A stretch of 64,000 nt of DNA from a virus: IMG/VR virus record IMGVR_UViG_3300032315_001715, positions 1 to 64,000 of that record; one strand, 5' to 3'. Made by a program: the position numbers and the translations under genes. This document shows, piece after piece, positions 25,316 to 32,274 of this stretch. The notes under the pieces are model-generated. The model saw only the letters and a program-made list of their open reading frames with translations. It did not search any database and was not told the DNA's origin. Positions within the stretch are counted from its first letter, which is position 1; each line of letters starts with the position of its first letter.

Positions 25316-25383
25316 GGTGGGTCTTGCCGATGACTGTTTACACGGCCTTGATTGGTCCGTGACAGCAAGAAATGCTGATCAAT

Positions 25384-25398
25384 GTTGACGTTGTCAAC
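25384..25398. promoter_or_regulatory. Operator-like palindrome GTTGAC-GTT-GTCAAC
   Basis: Perfect 6-bp arms in the divergent region between the nuclease-like gene and the fibre gene; each arm also resembles a -35 box in opposite directions. Confidence 0.45.
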
Positions 25399-25442
25399 AG
25401 GTGTGATCAAAAACATTGATATGGTAACCAATTAACAAACTG

Positions 25443-25449
25443 GTAAATA
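25443..25449 (+). promoter_or_regulatory. T4-like late promoter core (GTAAATA)
   Basis: CTGGTAAATATGCC, 23 bp before the fibre gene; one mismatch from ATAAATA and sharing ATATGCC with the 27733 copy. Confidence 0.5.
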
Positions 25450-25471
25450 TGCCATCAAGGAGACCACACAC

Positions 25472-26980
25472 ATGGGTATGAGATCAGTCATAACGAAAAT
25501 CGAATCACTAAATCCAGAAACCTATGCAGGGTTTGCCGGAGAGCTGTGGTTGGACAACATCAGCGGTAAGCTGCACGTCGGTTCCGGTGCAACACCTGGT
25601 GGCAACATCGCGGTCACCACAGATGCCACCGGTAACATAACCTTGTCGCCGGGCAGCACCATCAATTTCAGCGATGGCAGCAACGCACTGACAGGCGGCG
25701 GTGGCAGCGGCTCATCACTGATCAATGGTTCATACTCGGTGACGCTTGAATCCAATGGTAACCTCATGCTACCCGGTGGTGTGGCACAGATCGCCGTTGA
25801 AAGCGACGGCGGGGTTCGCATTGGTGACGCGCCCTTAAATACAGCGCCTAACACGCAGATCAAGATCGGCGGTGCCAACAACGCATTTGAAATCTTCGGA
25901 GGACCTCCGGGGTATAGCTGGACATTTGGTTCCGATGGTAGCTTGGGCTTCCCGGGCAATGTTTACATCGAAGACAACATAGAAGGCACCGGATTGTTTG
26001 GAATTGGAGCACCGGAGGGATTTACCGTGCTGACCGGTGCGGGTGCTGGCGAACAATGGACGTTTGGCGCTGCCGGCAACCTACCCCTGCCTGATGCAGG
26101 AACCGTTACCAACAATGGCAATACCTGGACCTTTGGCATGGATGGCGGTTTGACATTCCCAAGCGGTGCAGGATTTACAAAAGGTGCCAGTGGAACGCTC
26201 AAAACCAACGATGGTACCACACAAGCGTTGGACTTCCGCGACGCTGCAGGAGGTGGGTTTTTCACCGATGGCAGTGGGTTCACTCTAAGGGCAAATGGCA
26301 GTAAAAACTGGCAGTTTGGCACCAGTGGTATCCTAACGCTGCCGTCAAACAACTACTTAGAAACCACCGATGGTAACTTAAAAGTTGGTTCACAGGGCGT
26401 GGTGACGATTCGCAGCAATGCCGCAACCGTGGGATCAACAAAATCATGGACATTTGGTTCAGATGGCACGCTGACGATCCCCGGCGAGATCAACTCCGCC
26501 GCCGGCTCGGGCAACGTGGTGATCAATGCCAGCAACGGCGTGGTGCGTACCTGGACCTTTGATGGTGATGGTGCCCTGGAGTTTCCGGATTCAACACAAC
26601 AGACCACCGCATATAAGAGAACCACCGGCAGTTGGACGGTGGCCACGGGCTCCGCCAGCTATAGTTTCACGGTGCCGGGAAACGCCACCTATGTCATGTG
26701 GGTCAGGGGGAACATCGCCAACGGGATCATCGTGTGGAATGCCACTGCCACGGTGACCAACAGCAACGTTCCGGTGATAGGACAGCAATATGCTTGGAAC
26801 TACACCGGCGGCGGCACCCCCATAGAAATCACCGCAATACCCGACCAATTCATCGGCACAGCAAATGCCATAGTTTCCTCCACCCCCTTGGTCGGTAACA
26901 CCTCCAACGTGTTTGATTTTACCATTAACAACACCAGCGGCGCAGCACAAACGGTGTACTGGGGATATGTAACACAATGA
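25472..26980 (+). CDS. Fibre/adhesin protein with beta repeats
   Basis: 502 aa. Residues 1-50 (RSVITKIESLNPETYAGFAG, ELWLDNISGKLHVGSGATPGG) form an anchor shared with the gene at 27770 and resembling the N-terminal domain of phage tropism determinants. Residues ~145-375 contain at least six W-x-F-G-x-D-G-x-L-x-x-P repeats, a probable trimeric shaft. The last 110 residues are a Thr/Asn-rich head. AAGGAG lies 10 bp upstream; late promoter upstream. Confidence 0.85.
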   Translation: MGMRSVITKIESLNPETYAGFAGELWLDNISGKLHVGSGATPGGNIAVTTDATGNITLSPGSTINFSDGSNALTGGGGSGSSLINGSYSVTLESNGNLMLPGGVAQIAVESDGGVRIGDAPLNTAPNTQIKIGGANNAFEIFGGPPGYSWTFGSDGSLGFPGNVYIEDNIEGTGLFGIGAPEGFTVLTGAGAGEQWTFGAAGNLPLPDAGTVTNNGNTWTFGMDGGLTFPSGAGFTKGASGTLKTNDGTTQALDFRDAAGGGFFTDGSGFTLRANGSKNWQFGTSGILTLPSNNYLETTDGNLKVGSQGVVTIRSNAATVGSTKSWTFGSDGTLTIPGEINSAAGSGNVVINASNGVVRTWTFDGDGALEFPDSTQQTTAYKRTTGSWTVATGSASYSFTVPGNATYVMWVRGNIANGIIVWNATATVTNSNVPVIGQQYAWNYTGGGTPIEITAIPDQFIGTANAIVSSTPLVGNTSNVFDFTINNTSGAAQTVYWGYVTQ

Positions 26981-27708
26981 CCTTTGTCATCAATCCGGGC
27001 ATGGCGATCGGACCAGGTGTTGCCATGACCTCGCTGACATATTCGCTGGTCACCGCGGGCATGTTGCTGAACTTTGACGCAGCAACCTATACCACGGGCG
27101 ACTGGATCGATTCCCGCAACGGTGTTGCGGCCACTCCCACCAACTCTCCGGTGTGGAGCGCCAGCAACGGCGGCACCTTTGAACTGAGCACGGCATCGGT
27201 GCAATACTTCACGGTGCCCTGGCCCACGTTCCAACCCACGTTCACCATAGACATGTGGTTCAACCTCACCGCCAGCCAAACGGCAGACGCGCCCTGCTTG
27301 ATTTCCGATGATTTTTCCGGTCCCTTTAACTTCGCCATAAATGCCTCGGGCAATCGCTTGAAAACGGGCTGGTACACCACCAACTGGGAAGGGCAATATG
27401 CTGACAACAACATGGGTGCCGAGTTCACCCATGACGGATCAACATGGTACAACATCACCATGGCCGTGGGCGCCACCGAGTACCGCGACCACATCAACGG
27501 GGCAGTGAGCTATGCTCCCGGCGATTTCGGCGGTGGTAGTGCTCCCAACGGTTCGGGCTCAGCACAGAGATTCTTCATTGGCAAGCGCTGGGATCTCACC
27601 GACACGGTGAATGCCAAGATCGCCGTGGTGAACCTTTACGATCGCGCGTTGACGGCAGAGGAAGTCGCGGAAAACTTCAACCACTATCGCGCACGTTTTG
27701 GCCTATAA
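26977..27708 (+). CDS. LamG/concanavalin-like virion protein
   Basis: 243 aa. LLNFDAATYT...DSRNG, FTIDMWFNLTAS and IAVVNLYDRALTAEEVAENFNHYRARFGL are the marks of a LamG/ConA-like jelly roll, usually carbohydrate binding. Its ATG overlaps the TGA of the fibre gene (ATGA), so it is co-translated with it; probably a receptor-binding or decoration subunit. Confidence 0.85.
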   Translation: MTFVINPGMAIGPGVAMTSLTYSLVTAGMLLNFDAATYTTGDWIDSRNGVAATPTNSPVWSASNGGTFELSTASVQYFTVPWPTFQPTFTIDMWFNLTASQTADAPCLISDDFSGPFNFAINASGNRLKTGWYTTNWEGQYADNNMGAEFTHDGSTWYNITMAVGATEYRDHINGAVSYAPGDFGGGSAPNGSGSAQRFFIGKRWDLTDTVNAKIAVVNLYDRALTAEEVAENFNHYRARFGL

Positions 27709-27732
27709 GCAAGGGAACTGCCCCGGTCGTTG

Positions 27733-27739
27733 ATAAATA
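27733..27739 (+). promoter_or_regulatory. T4-like late promoter core
   Basis: GTTGATAAATATGCC, 31 bp before the second fibre gene, with AAGGAGG between. Confidence 0.6.
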
Positions 27740-27769
27740 TGCCGAACCCGCCCAAGGAGGCTCCCAGTC

Positions 27770-28783
27770 ATGGCCATACGATCAGTCATTACCAAGTTTG
27801 AACCAATAAACCCCAACACCCACCCCGGCTTTGCCGGAGAGCTGTGGGTTGACAACATCACCGGCACGCTGCATCTAGGCGACGGCGCCACGCCCGGCGG
27901 CCAAGCCGCGTTGACCTACAATTTCAACGGTGGAGGCATGGCATTTCCCCTGCTGGAGGTTGACCTGCACAACGGCGGCGTGCAAACCGGCCAGGTACTT
28001 CAGCTGGGAACCGCCGGCTACCAGGCCATCATCACCGGCCCCACGCCCACGGGCAACGACAGCGCTGAACGCTTGATAATACAGGGACAGCGCGGTGCCG
28101 GCTCGGGCGAGGGTGGCGACGTTTATTTCTGGGGTGGTGATGCCGAATACAACGGCGGCGACATCAAGATCTACGCCGGCAACGCCGACAACGTCACCGT
28201 GGGTGACGGCGGATACGTCAACATCAGCGGCGGGGACGGTGCCACCATTGCCGGGGATGTTGCCATCAGTGGCGGCGGCTCCAACGCGGGAACGGGCGGA
28301 GATGCCAGCCTTGCCGCGGGAGCCGGTGTCATTCCCGGCAACGTGTGGATCTACAACAACGGCTATTCATGGAAGTTCGACGCTGATGGCACGGTAACGA
28401 CTCCCGGCAACGTGGCATTTCCCGGCAACGTGCTGATCACACCATCACAGGTGCGTTCGGGACAGGGCGCGGGTGCCACCGGGGGCTACAGCTTCACCGG
28501 CAACGAAGGTGGCAACGACACGGGCTTGTTCAGCCCTGCTGACGGCAACGTCAGCATCTATTCCAACACCAACCATGCGATGAATCTCAAGCCGGTATCG
28601 GTGGCCAACACCGCTGACTGGACCATGTTTGGCACGCTACAGCTGATCCCGCAGAGCAGCCAGCCCACGGGTCGTCCCGGCATGCTGGCGGTGTGCGATG
28701 GCACCGCCTGGAACCCAGGCGGCGACGGCAACGTGCATTTGCTTTGCTATACCACAACATGGAACATCGTCGGCGGCACATAA
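27770..28783 (+). CDS. Second fibre/adhesin protein
   Basis: 337 aa. The first 45 residues duplicate the anchor of the 25472 gene (AIRSVITKFEPINPNTHPGF; ELWVDNITGTLHLGDGATPGG). The middle is Gly/Asn-rich (GGDVYFWGGDAEYNGGD), then a W-K-F-D-A-D-G repeat and a distinct tip. AAGGAGG 10 bp upstream. Confidence 0.85.
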   Translation: MAIRSVITKFEPINPNTHPGFAGELWVDNITGTLHLGDGATPGGQAALTYNFNGGGMAFPLLEVDLHNGGVQTGQVLQLGTAGYQAIITGPTPTGNDSAERLIIQGQRGAGSGEGGDVYFWGGDAEYNGGDIKIYAGNADNVTVGDGGYVNISGGDGATIAGDVAISGGGSNAGTGGDASLAAGAGVIPGNVWIYNNGYSWKFDADGTVTTPGNVAFPGNVLITPSQVRSGQGAGATGGYSFTGNEGGNDTGLFSPADGNVSIYSNTNHAMNLKPVSVANTADWTMFGTLQLIPQSSQPTGRPGMLAVCDGTAWNPGGDGNVHLLCYTTTWNIVGGT

Positions 28784-28798
28784 TAACCAACACACAAC

Positions 28799-28827
28799 GC
28801 CAGGGCCCACGATGAACGGGGCCCTGG
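28799..28827 (+). terminator. GC-rich hairpin after fibre gene
   Basis: GCCAGGGCCC, 9-nt loop, GGGCCCTGGC. No T tract, so a weak terminator at best. Confidence 0.45.
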
Positions 28828-28829
28828 CC

Positions 28830-28972
28830 GTGTGAAGATCTCCCCACACCATGCCAAACAAAACCTGTGACCTAAACCGCGCCAATGATCCCACCCGGGT
28901 TGATCAATCTCGGTCCCGGCACAACACGAACTCGCGCCACGGTGACGATGGATGGGATCTAGCAGCAAAAGG
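28830..28972 (-). other. Degenerate end of LTW cluster
   Basis: Open frames here carry family fragments (an FGMVWGD and an HRFCLAWC stretch) in different frames and lack starts, consistent with decayed family copies. No intact gene is supported. Confidence 0.35.
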
Positions 28973-29203
28973 TCACGGTTCTATGGCGAACCTATACCAA
29001 ACGGCAGCTTCAATGTCACGGAAGAACAACCATCCTGCTGCGCAAGTCCATTGGTCCCCGCAGGGTCCCAGCACGGCAACAACCCTGCTGATGATACCAT
29101 GATCTGGCCAGGGAAGGATCCATGCATAGGGATATGCCGATGTGTCCATGTGCGTCGACAACAGCAGCCTAGCAGCAGATTCCATTGGATGTGGTTCAAA
29201 CAT
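28973..29203 (-). CDS. LTW-family small protein, divergent
   Basis: 76 aa. The C-terminus WLFFRDIEAAVWYRFAIEP keeps the aromatic-D-x-x-A-V pattern. The ATG overlaps the TGA of the upstream micro-ORF (ATGTTTGA). Conserved W-C is absent. Confidence 0.5.
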   Translation of the reverse strand: MFEPHPMESAARLLLSTHMDTSAYPYAWILPWPDHGIISRVVAVLGPCGDQWTCAAGWLFFRDIEAAVWYRFAIEP

Positions 29204-29291
29204 CAGCATGGGCGCCAGTGGTCCCCGCAGGTGACGGCACGATGCTGATTGACCCCGAAATGATGGTGTGCAATTCACGGGGCGATGCCAC
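29196..29291 (-). CDS. Micro-ORF with palindrome-encoded PAGT
   Basis: 31 aa from a possible GTG, ending IVPSPAGTTGAHADV; PAGT is encoded by the dispersed CCCCTGCGGGG-type element. Start uncertain. Confidence 0.3.
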   Translation of the reverse strand: MASPRELHTIISGSISIVPSPAGTTGAHADV

Positions 29292-29325
29292 GGCAATCAA
29301 CGGCAACGACCCAGCATTGCGGCCA

Positions 29326-29544
29326 TTACAATAGCCACGCAAGACACCAAGGCGCCACCACGACAGGCGTGTAAAACCACGATGACGCGGTGACGCTGCG
29401 TGGTGATGGCAGCAGCACGACGGGGCCACGTGATGCTGATTTCTCCGTGGATGACGCAGGCCGCGCCATTTTGGCACCAACGCAACACCAGCAAAAAACC
29501 GTGGTGGAGGCGACGCTGAGTGGTGGAGAAAAGATCAGCCCCAT
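29326..29544 (-). CDS. Small protein of LTW chain, divergent
   Basis: 72 aa. It starts in the T-W codons of the upstream gene (ACATGGGGC), contains FCWCCVG and ends APWCLAWLL, so it only loosely fits the family. May be a decayed copy. Confidence 0.45.
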   Translation of the reverse strand: MGLIFSPPLSVASTTVFCWCCVGAKMARPASSTEKSASRGPVVLLPSPRSVTASSWFYTPVVVAPWCLAWLL

Positions 29545-29759
29545 GTGAGCAGGACCCTGGCGTGGAGATCTGACGAGCTGGTTCCCACCACCAACCAACA
29601 CGAATCCACACGTTGATCGATCCTAAAGCTCCATATGCCTGGGTTCGGCCAGACTCCGAAATGGCAGCGACACCATGCGATGATGCCATGCACCTCACCA
29701 GGAGAGGTCAACAGTTCAGCACGATAGGGATAGTTCTCCGCTGGGATCATCAACTCCAT
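29535..29759 (-). CDS. LTW-family small protein
   Basis: 74 aa. IIAWCRCHFGVW and HARVLLTWG match the family. Its ATG lies inside the T-W codons of the preceding micro-ORF. Confidence 0.6.
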   Translation of the reverse strand: MELMIPAENYPYRAELLTSPGEVHGIIAWCRCHFGVWPNPGIWSFRIDQRVDSCWLVVGTSSSDLHARVLLTWG

Positions 29760-29827
29760 GTTAGCGTGACCAACATGTGGCCGTGGAAAAACCTGGTCCC
29801 CGCAGTGGTTATCGCATTCAGCCCCAT
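29750..29827 (-). CDS. 25-aa micro-ORF, fused family ends
   Basis: It encodes MGLNAITTAGTRF joined directly to HGHMLVTLTWS: the PAGT-type N-terminus and the LTW C-terminus with no middle. It starts in the LTW codons of the upstream gene and ends in an LTW that starts the next. It looks like a deletion product that kept the chain intact. Confidence 0.5.
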   Translation of the reverse strand: MGLNAITTAGTRFFHGHMLVTLTWS

Positions 29828-30042
29828 GTTAGCGTGACCAACGCATGATCCTCTGGATTGTCGGTAACCACGGCAGTGAACAGGCCGACGCGGGCCACGG
29901 CGGCCATTCTGATCTCGTGGCCGCCAGAATCGCTGAGGTTCCGATAACACCATGCGTCGACCGTGCCACGCTCACGCCATGCCATGGTGGTAACACGGCG
30001 ATAGGGAAACCCGGTCCCCGCAGGGGTTGTGTTTTCAATCAT
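29818..30042 (-). CDS. LTW-family small protein
   Basis: 74 aa. IENTTPAGTGFPYRR, DAWCYRNLSDSG, NPEDHALVTLTWG. It carries both the PAGT element near the start and the LTW end, so it is the reference full-length member of the second cluster. Starts in TATGATTGA of the upstream micro-ORF. Confidence 0.65.
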   Translation of the reverse strand: MIENTTPAGTGFPYRRVTTMAWRERGTVDAWCYRNLSDSGGHEIRMAAVARVGLFTAVVTDNPEDHALVTLTWG

Positions 30043-30148
30043 ATTTTTGATCTATCGCGTAATCTTCGCAAACCGCGTCCCGTGGTCTCGCGCAAGATTG
30101 TTGCGCAGCATACCTGGTCCCCGCAGGGGTTAGTGTATTCAGCACCAT
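30038..30148 (-). CDS. 36-aa micro-ORF with PAGT element
   Basis: MVLNTLTPAGTRYAAQQ start, no LTW end. It begins in the R-W codons of the upstream gene. Could be an N-terminal remnant of a family member. Confidence 0.4.
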
Positions 30149-30462
30149 CGCAGCGACACCAGCATGTGGTCCTCGGCCGTGCAGGTGAATATGGCTATCG
30201 AGAATGGCGACCGCTGGCGATCCACCACCCTGTCGTCATGCATCAGCTGGGTCCACCATCGGCCAGTGGGGTCCTGCAGGTTGTCACACTGTGGTCCCAG
30301 GTTCTCTCTGCACCATTCGTTCACGTCTGGAAACCACGCAGAGCCTAGCTGGGTCTCAGCACGGTGATTGAGAACCATGGTCCCCGCAGGGGATCTCACC
30401 GGTTGCGCAATCTTCGCAAACCCCATCCCGTGGTTCGACGTAATATTATTACTCAAATCCAT
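30139..30462 (-). CDS. LTW-family protein, long form
   Basis: 107 aa. RSPAGTMVLNHRAE, then NEWCRENLGPQ and TAEDHMLVSLRWC. The N-terminus carries an additional ~25 residues. Its ATG lies in the R-W codons of the preceding micro-ORF. Confidence 0.6.
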   Translation of the reverse strand: MDLSNNITSNHGMGFAKIAQPVRSPAGTMVLNHRAETQLGSAWFPDVNEWCRENLGPQCDNLQDPTGRWWTQLMHDDRVVDRQRSPFSIAIFTCTAEDHMLVSLRWC

Positions 30463-30548
30463 CTCCCAGTAACCATGGTCCCCGCAGGGGTTAGTGTGCT
30501 AAACCTGGTCCCCGCAGTGGTTGTTGTCGACAGCACGGTCAGCACCAT
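30453..30548 (-). CDS. 31-aa micro-ORF with two PAGT elements
   Basis: TTTTAGTRF and LTPAGTM are both encoded by copies of the palindromic element 30 bp apart. It starts in the T-W codons of the upstream gene. Confidence 0.4.
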   Translation of the reverse strand: MVLTVLSTTTTAGTRFSTLTPAGTMVTGRWI

Positions 30549-30751
30549 GTCAGCTGGAATAGCACGAAATGCTGTGGCACTGCAAAGCAGATCACCCGGC
30601 CATCCTCCTCGGTCCACCAGAAACCATTGGTACGATCGGGTCGGCCACAGTTGGTTACCAGCCATCTTGACAGGGTCCTGCGGCCTTGCTTGGTTAGGTG
30701 CTCTGGAGGTATGGTAGCACAGAGGATCTCGGGTGTTTCCTCTAGAGACAT
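30539..30751 (-). CDS. LTW-family small protein
   Basis: 70 aa. SRWLVTNCGRP and FVLFQLTWC. Starts in ACATGTCTC, overlapping the stop of the upstream gene. Confidence 0.6.
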   Translation of the reverse strand: MSLEETPEILCATIPPEHLTKQGRRTLSRWLVTNCGRPDRTNGFWWTEEDGRVICFAVPQHFVLFQLTWC

Positions 30752-30984
30752 GTCAGCTGGAACCTCACCGAGTTGCTGATGGCAGCGAAGCTGAACTGGT
30801 ATTCCATGGGCTGGTTCTCCGGAACCCTCCATGCACACCGCCACTCGTCGTCATCCATGTGGAGACCACACCATTCGATAGCGTCTTCGGCGATCTCCCA
30901 GGGTACCAGCACGCGGTGCTCGAGCGGGTCTTTCCAGCGCTGACCCTCGATGGTCACCCATTGCCCGGGGCTGGAGCCGCTCAT
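30742..30984 (-). CDS. LTW-family small protein
   Basis: 80 aa. DAIEWCGLHMDDDEW, SFAAISNSVRFQLTCL; the final W is Cys here but the following ATG is retained. Start overlaps the stop of the membrane peptide gene (ATGA). Confidence 0.65.
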   Translation of the reverse strand: MSGSSPGQWVTIEGQRWKDPLEHRVLVPWEIAEDAIEWCGLHMDDDEWRCAWRVPENQPMEYQFSFAAISNSVRFQLTCL

Positions 30985-31097
30985 GATATCCACACCCAGG
31001 TGATGATGCACAGGGTGGCGATCACCGTGTACAGGCAACGGGTGGCCCAGGGCTCACGTATGGTGATGGTACGTCGTGGCGTGGTGATGCGCAACAT
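30981..31097 (-). CDS. 38-aa membrane peptide, first gene of LTW chain
   Basis: LRITTPRRTITIRE, then a membrane segment (CLYTVIATLCIITWVWI). AGGAG lies 9 bp upstream, and promoter TTGACA-16-TATTAT at 31122-31149 is the only strong promoter for the chain down to about 28.97 kb. Confidence 0.65.
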   Translation of the reverse strand: MLRITTPRRTITIREPWATRCLYTVIATLCIITWVWIS

Positions 31098-31121
31098 GGC
31101 AGAGACTCCTGTGATCCAAGT

Positions 31122-31149
31122 ATAATAGCAGGATCCGCAGCGGTGTCAA
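31122..31149 (-). promoter_or_regulatory. Promoter of LTW gene chain
   Basis: TTGACA, 16 bp, TATTAT on the minus strand, 25 bp before the membrane peptide gene. Confidence 0.8.
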
Positions 31150-31220
31150 CGGCTGATCGCGGCACGACGGCGATTTAATTGGGCCGGGCAGATGATTACA
31201 ATCCAGCAATCCAGCGTTCA

Positions 31221-31322
31221 GGGTGTTACCAGCACCACACCACCCTGTTACCGGTACCAGGCTGTTACCAAAACCACCATGGCCTGTTACCAAAACCACC
31301 CTGTTACCGGCACCACACCACC
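31221..31322 (-). repeat. Five GGTAACAG-type repeats
   Basis: On the minus strand GGTAACA recurs five times with 17-25 bp spacing, linked by GGTGGT-rich segments. They lie downstream of the promoter at 31341-31369 and contain no ORF longer than about 10 codons after a start codon. Confidence 0.7.
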
Positions 31323-31340
31323 TAGGACGAACGGAGGAGC

Positions 31341-31369
31341 ATGGTAGCACCCTTGGAGCAGCCTGTCAA
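31341..31369 (-). promoter_or_regulatory. Promoter reading into GGTAACAG repeats
   Basis: TTGACA, 17 bp, TACCAT on the minus strand, with no gene downstream before the next promoter. Confidence 0.65.
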
Positions 31370-31383
31370 CCGACATCCACGTC

Positions 31384-31479
31384 CGTTACGTCCACGCAAT
31401 AAAATGGTCAGGTTTCGGCAACCTCCCGGTGTCTCGTTGCCCTATGTCCGCATAATAGCACGTCTCGCGGCGGTGTCAA
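31384..31479 (-). ncRNA. Structured RNA element, copy A
   Basis: Promoter TTGACA-16-TATTAT (31452-31479), then a conserved ~60-nt transcript without ORF. Hairpin 1 pairs GGCAAC with GTTGCC around GAGACACCGGGAG; hairpin 2 pairs around GTGG near the 3' end. Five other close copies share the sequence. Confidence 0.65.
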
Positions 31480-31544
31480 CGGTTATTTTGGCCCTTGGAC
31501 CGCATTTCCGCGAAGCTCCATGCGGCACTAGACCCCCGCAGAAA

Positions 31545-31625
31545 CGGTTTTAAAGCCGCTACACGGGGGTCAACCACCAGGGCCGCTACTAGGGGTGCAG
31601 GCCATTGCGGAGGCGGCTGTACGGC
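31545..31625. repeat. GC-rich dyad block H1
   Basis: TTTTAAAGCCGCTACACGGGGGTC is shared with blocks at 34868, 42312, 52370, 55672, 58863 and 62956. Here followed by GGGCCGCTACTAGG. Lies downstream of RNA copy B. Confidence 0.6.
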
Positions 31626-31637
31626 GGTCTGTGTCGC

Positions 31638-31733
31638 TGTTGCGATCACGCAACGATAAGGTCAGAGTTCGGCAACCTCCCGGTGTCTCGCTGCCCTATG
31701 CGCGCATAATAGCACGTCCTCGGCTAGTGTCAA
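31638..31733 (-). ncRNA. Structured RNA element, copy B
   Basis: Promoter TTGACA-16-TATTAT at 31706-31733. Hairpin 1 GGCAGC/GTTGCC, hairpin 2 GTTGCG-TGAT-CGCAAC. This copy shows both helices most clearly. Confidence 0.7.
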
Positions 31734-31763
31734 CCCCTTTTATTGGCCGTCCGGGAGATATCC

Positions 31764-31841
31764 TCAGTCCTTGATCAGCACGGCTGCGGCAATCAGTGCC
31801 AATGCGACCAGCGTGAGCTCTGATAACAGTTCAACGTTCAT
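31764..31841 (-). CDS. 25-aa membrane peptide
   Basis: MNVELLSEL followed by a hydrophobic helix (LVALALIAAAVLI). No strong ribosome site (GGA 9 bp upstream); lies beyond a terminator, so expression is uncertain. Confidence 0.4.
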   Translation of the reverse strand: MNVELLSELTLVALALIAAAVLIKD

Positions 31842-31859
31842 TGTATCATCCATTCCATG

Positions 31860-31893
31860 AGAAAGGGGCTTGCGCTTGTGCAACGCAAGCCCC
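31860..31893 (-). terminator. Terminator after 31924 gene
   Basis: GGGGCTTGCG, loop TTGCACAAG, CGCAAGCCCC, then TTTCTC on the minus strand. Confidence 0.7.
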
Positions 31894-31923
31894 GCGTGAT
31901 GTTATATAGCGCGTCTCTCGGTG

Positions 31924-32211
31924 CTATGCTAGCTCAGCCGAGGTATCCGACCAGAGCTTGCCGTGGTCGGGCTCGTCCTCCTCGGGATCCTCGTCCTCGG
32001 CCAGCTGATCCACCATCTCCTGGTATTGCTCGAGGAGATGGATCAGGCCCTGGCAGCGATCCATCATGCCATCAAAGGGCCGCTGCTCGTAGCGGTTGAG
32101 ATCCAGCCGCTCGTTTGCGTCAATGGCCTCCTGGATCATGTTGGCGATCTGCTCCATGGCATTGGCGGTGTTTTCGAACGCGCAATAGCTCATGTTGGGG
32201 AAATTGCTCAT
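31924..32211 (-). CDS. Small acidic helical protein
   Basis: 95 aa, helical, Met-rich N-terminus, acidic end (AEDEDPEEDEPD). AGGG 7 bp upstream; own promoter TTGACA-16-TACAAT at 32240-32267. Confidence 0.7.
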   Translation of the reverse strand: MSNFPNMSYCAFENTANAMEQIANMIQEAIDANERLDLNRYEQRPFDGMMDRCQGLIHLLEQYQEMVDQLAEDEDPEEDEPDHGKLWSDTSAELA

Positions 32212-32274
32212 CGTATCCCTGTTCCTTTGTTGCACGCGCATTGTAGCACCATGGACGGCAGTGTCAACCGAAAT

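Noticed and set aside
31221-31322. CRISPR-like array
   Set aside because: Units and spacers are irregular (17-25 bp) and low in complexity, with no cas genes nearby.
31341-31553. Plus-strand frames sharing RQPPGVSLPYxRIIAR (also at 41975 and 58714)
   Set aside because: The shared peptide is the reverse complement of the structured RNA element and its promoter, which explain the conservation better; no ribosome sites.
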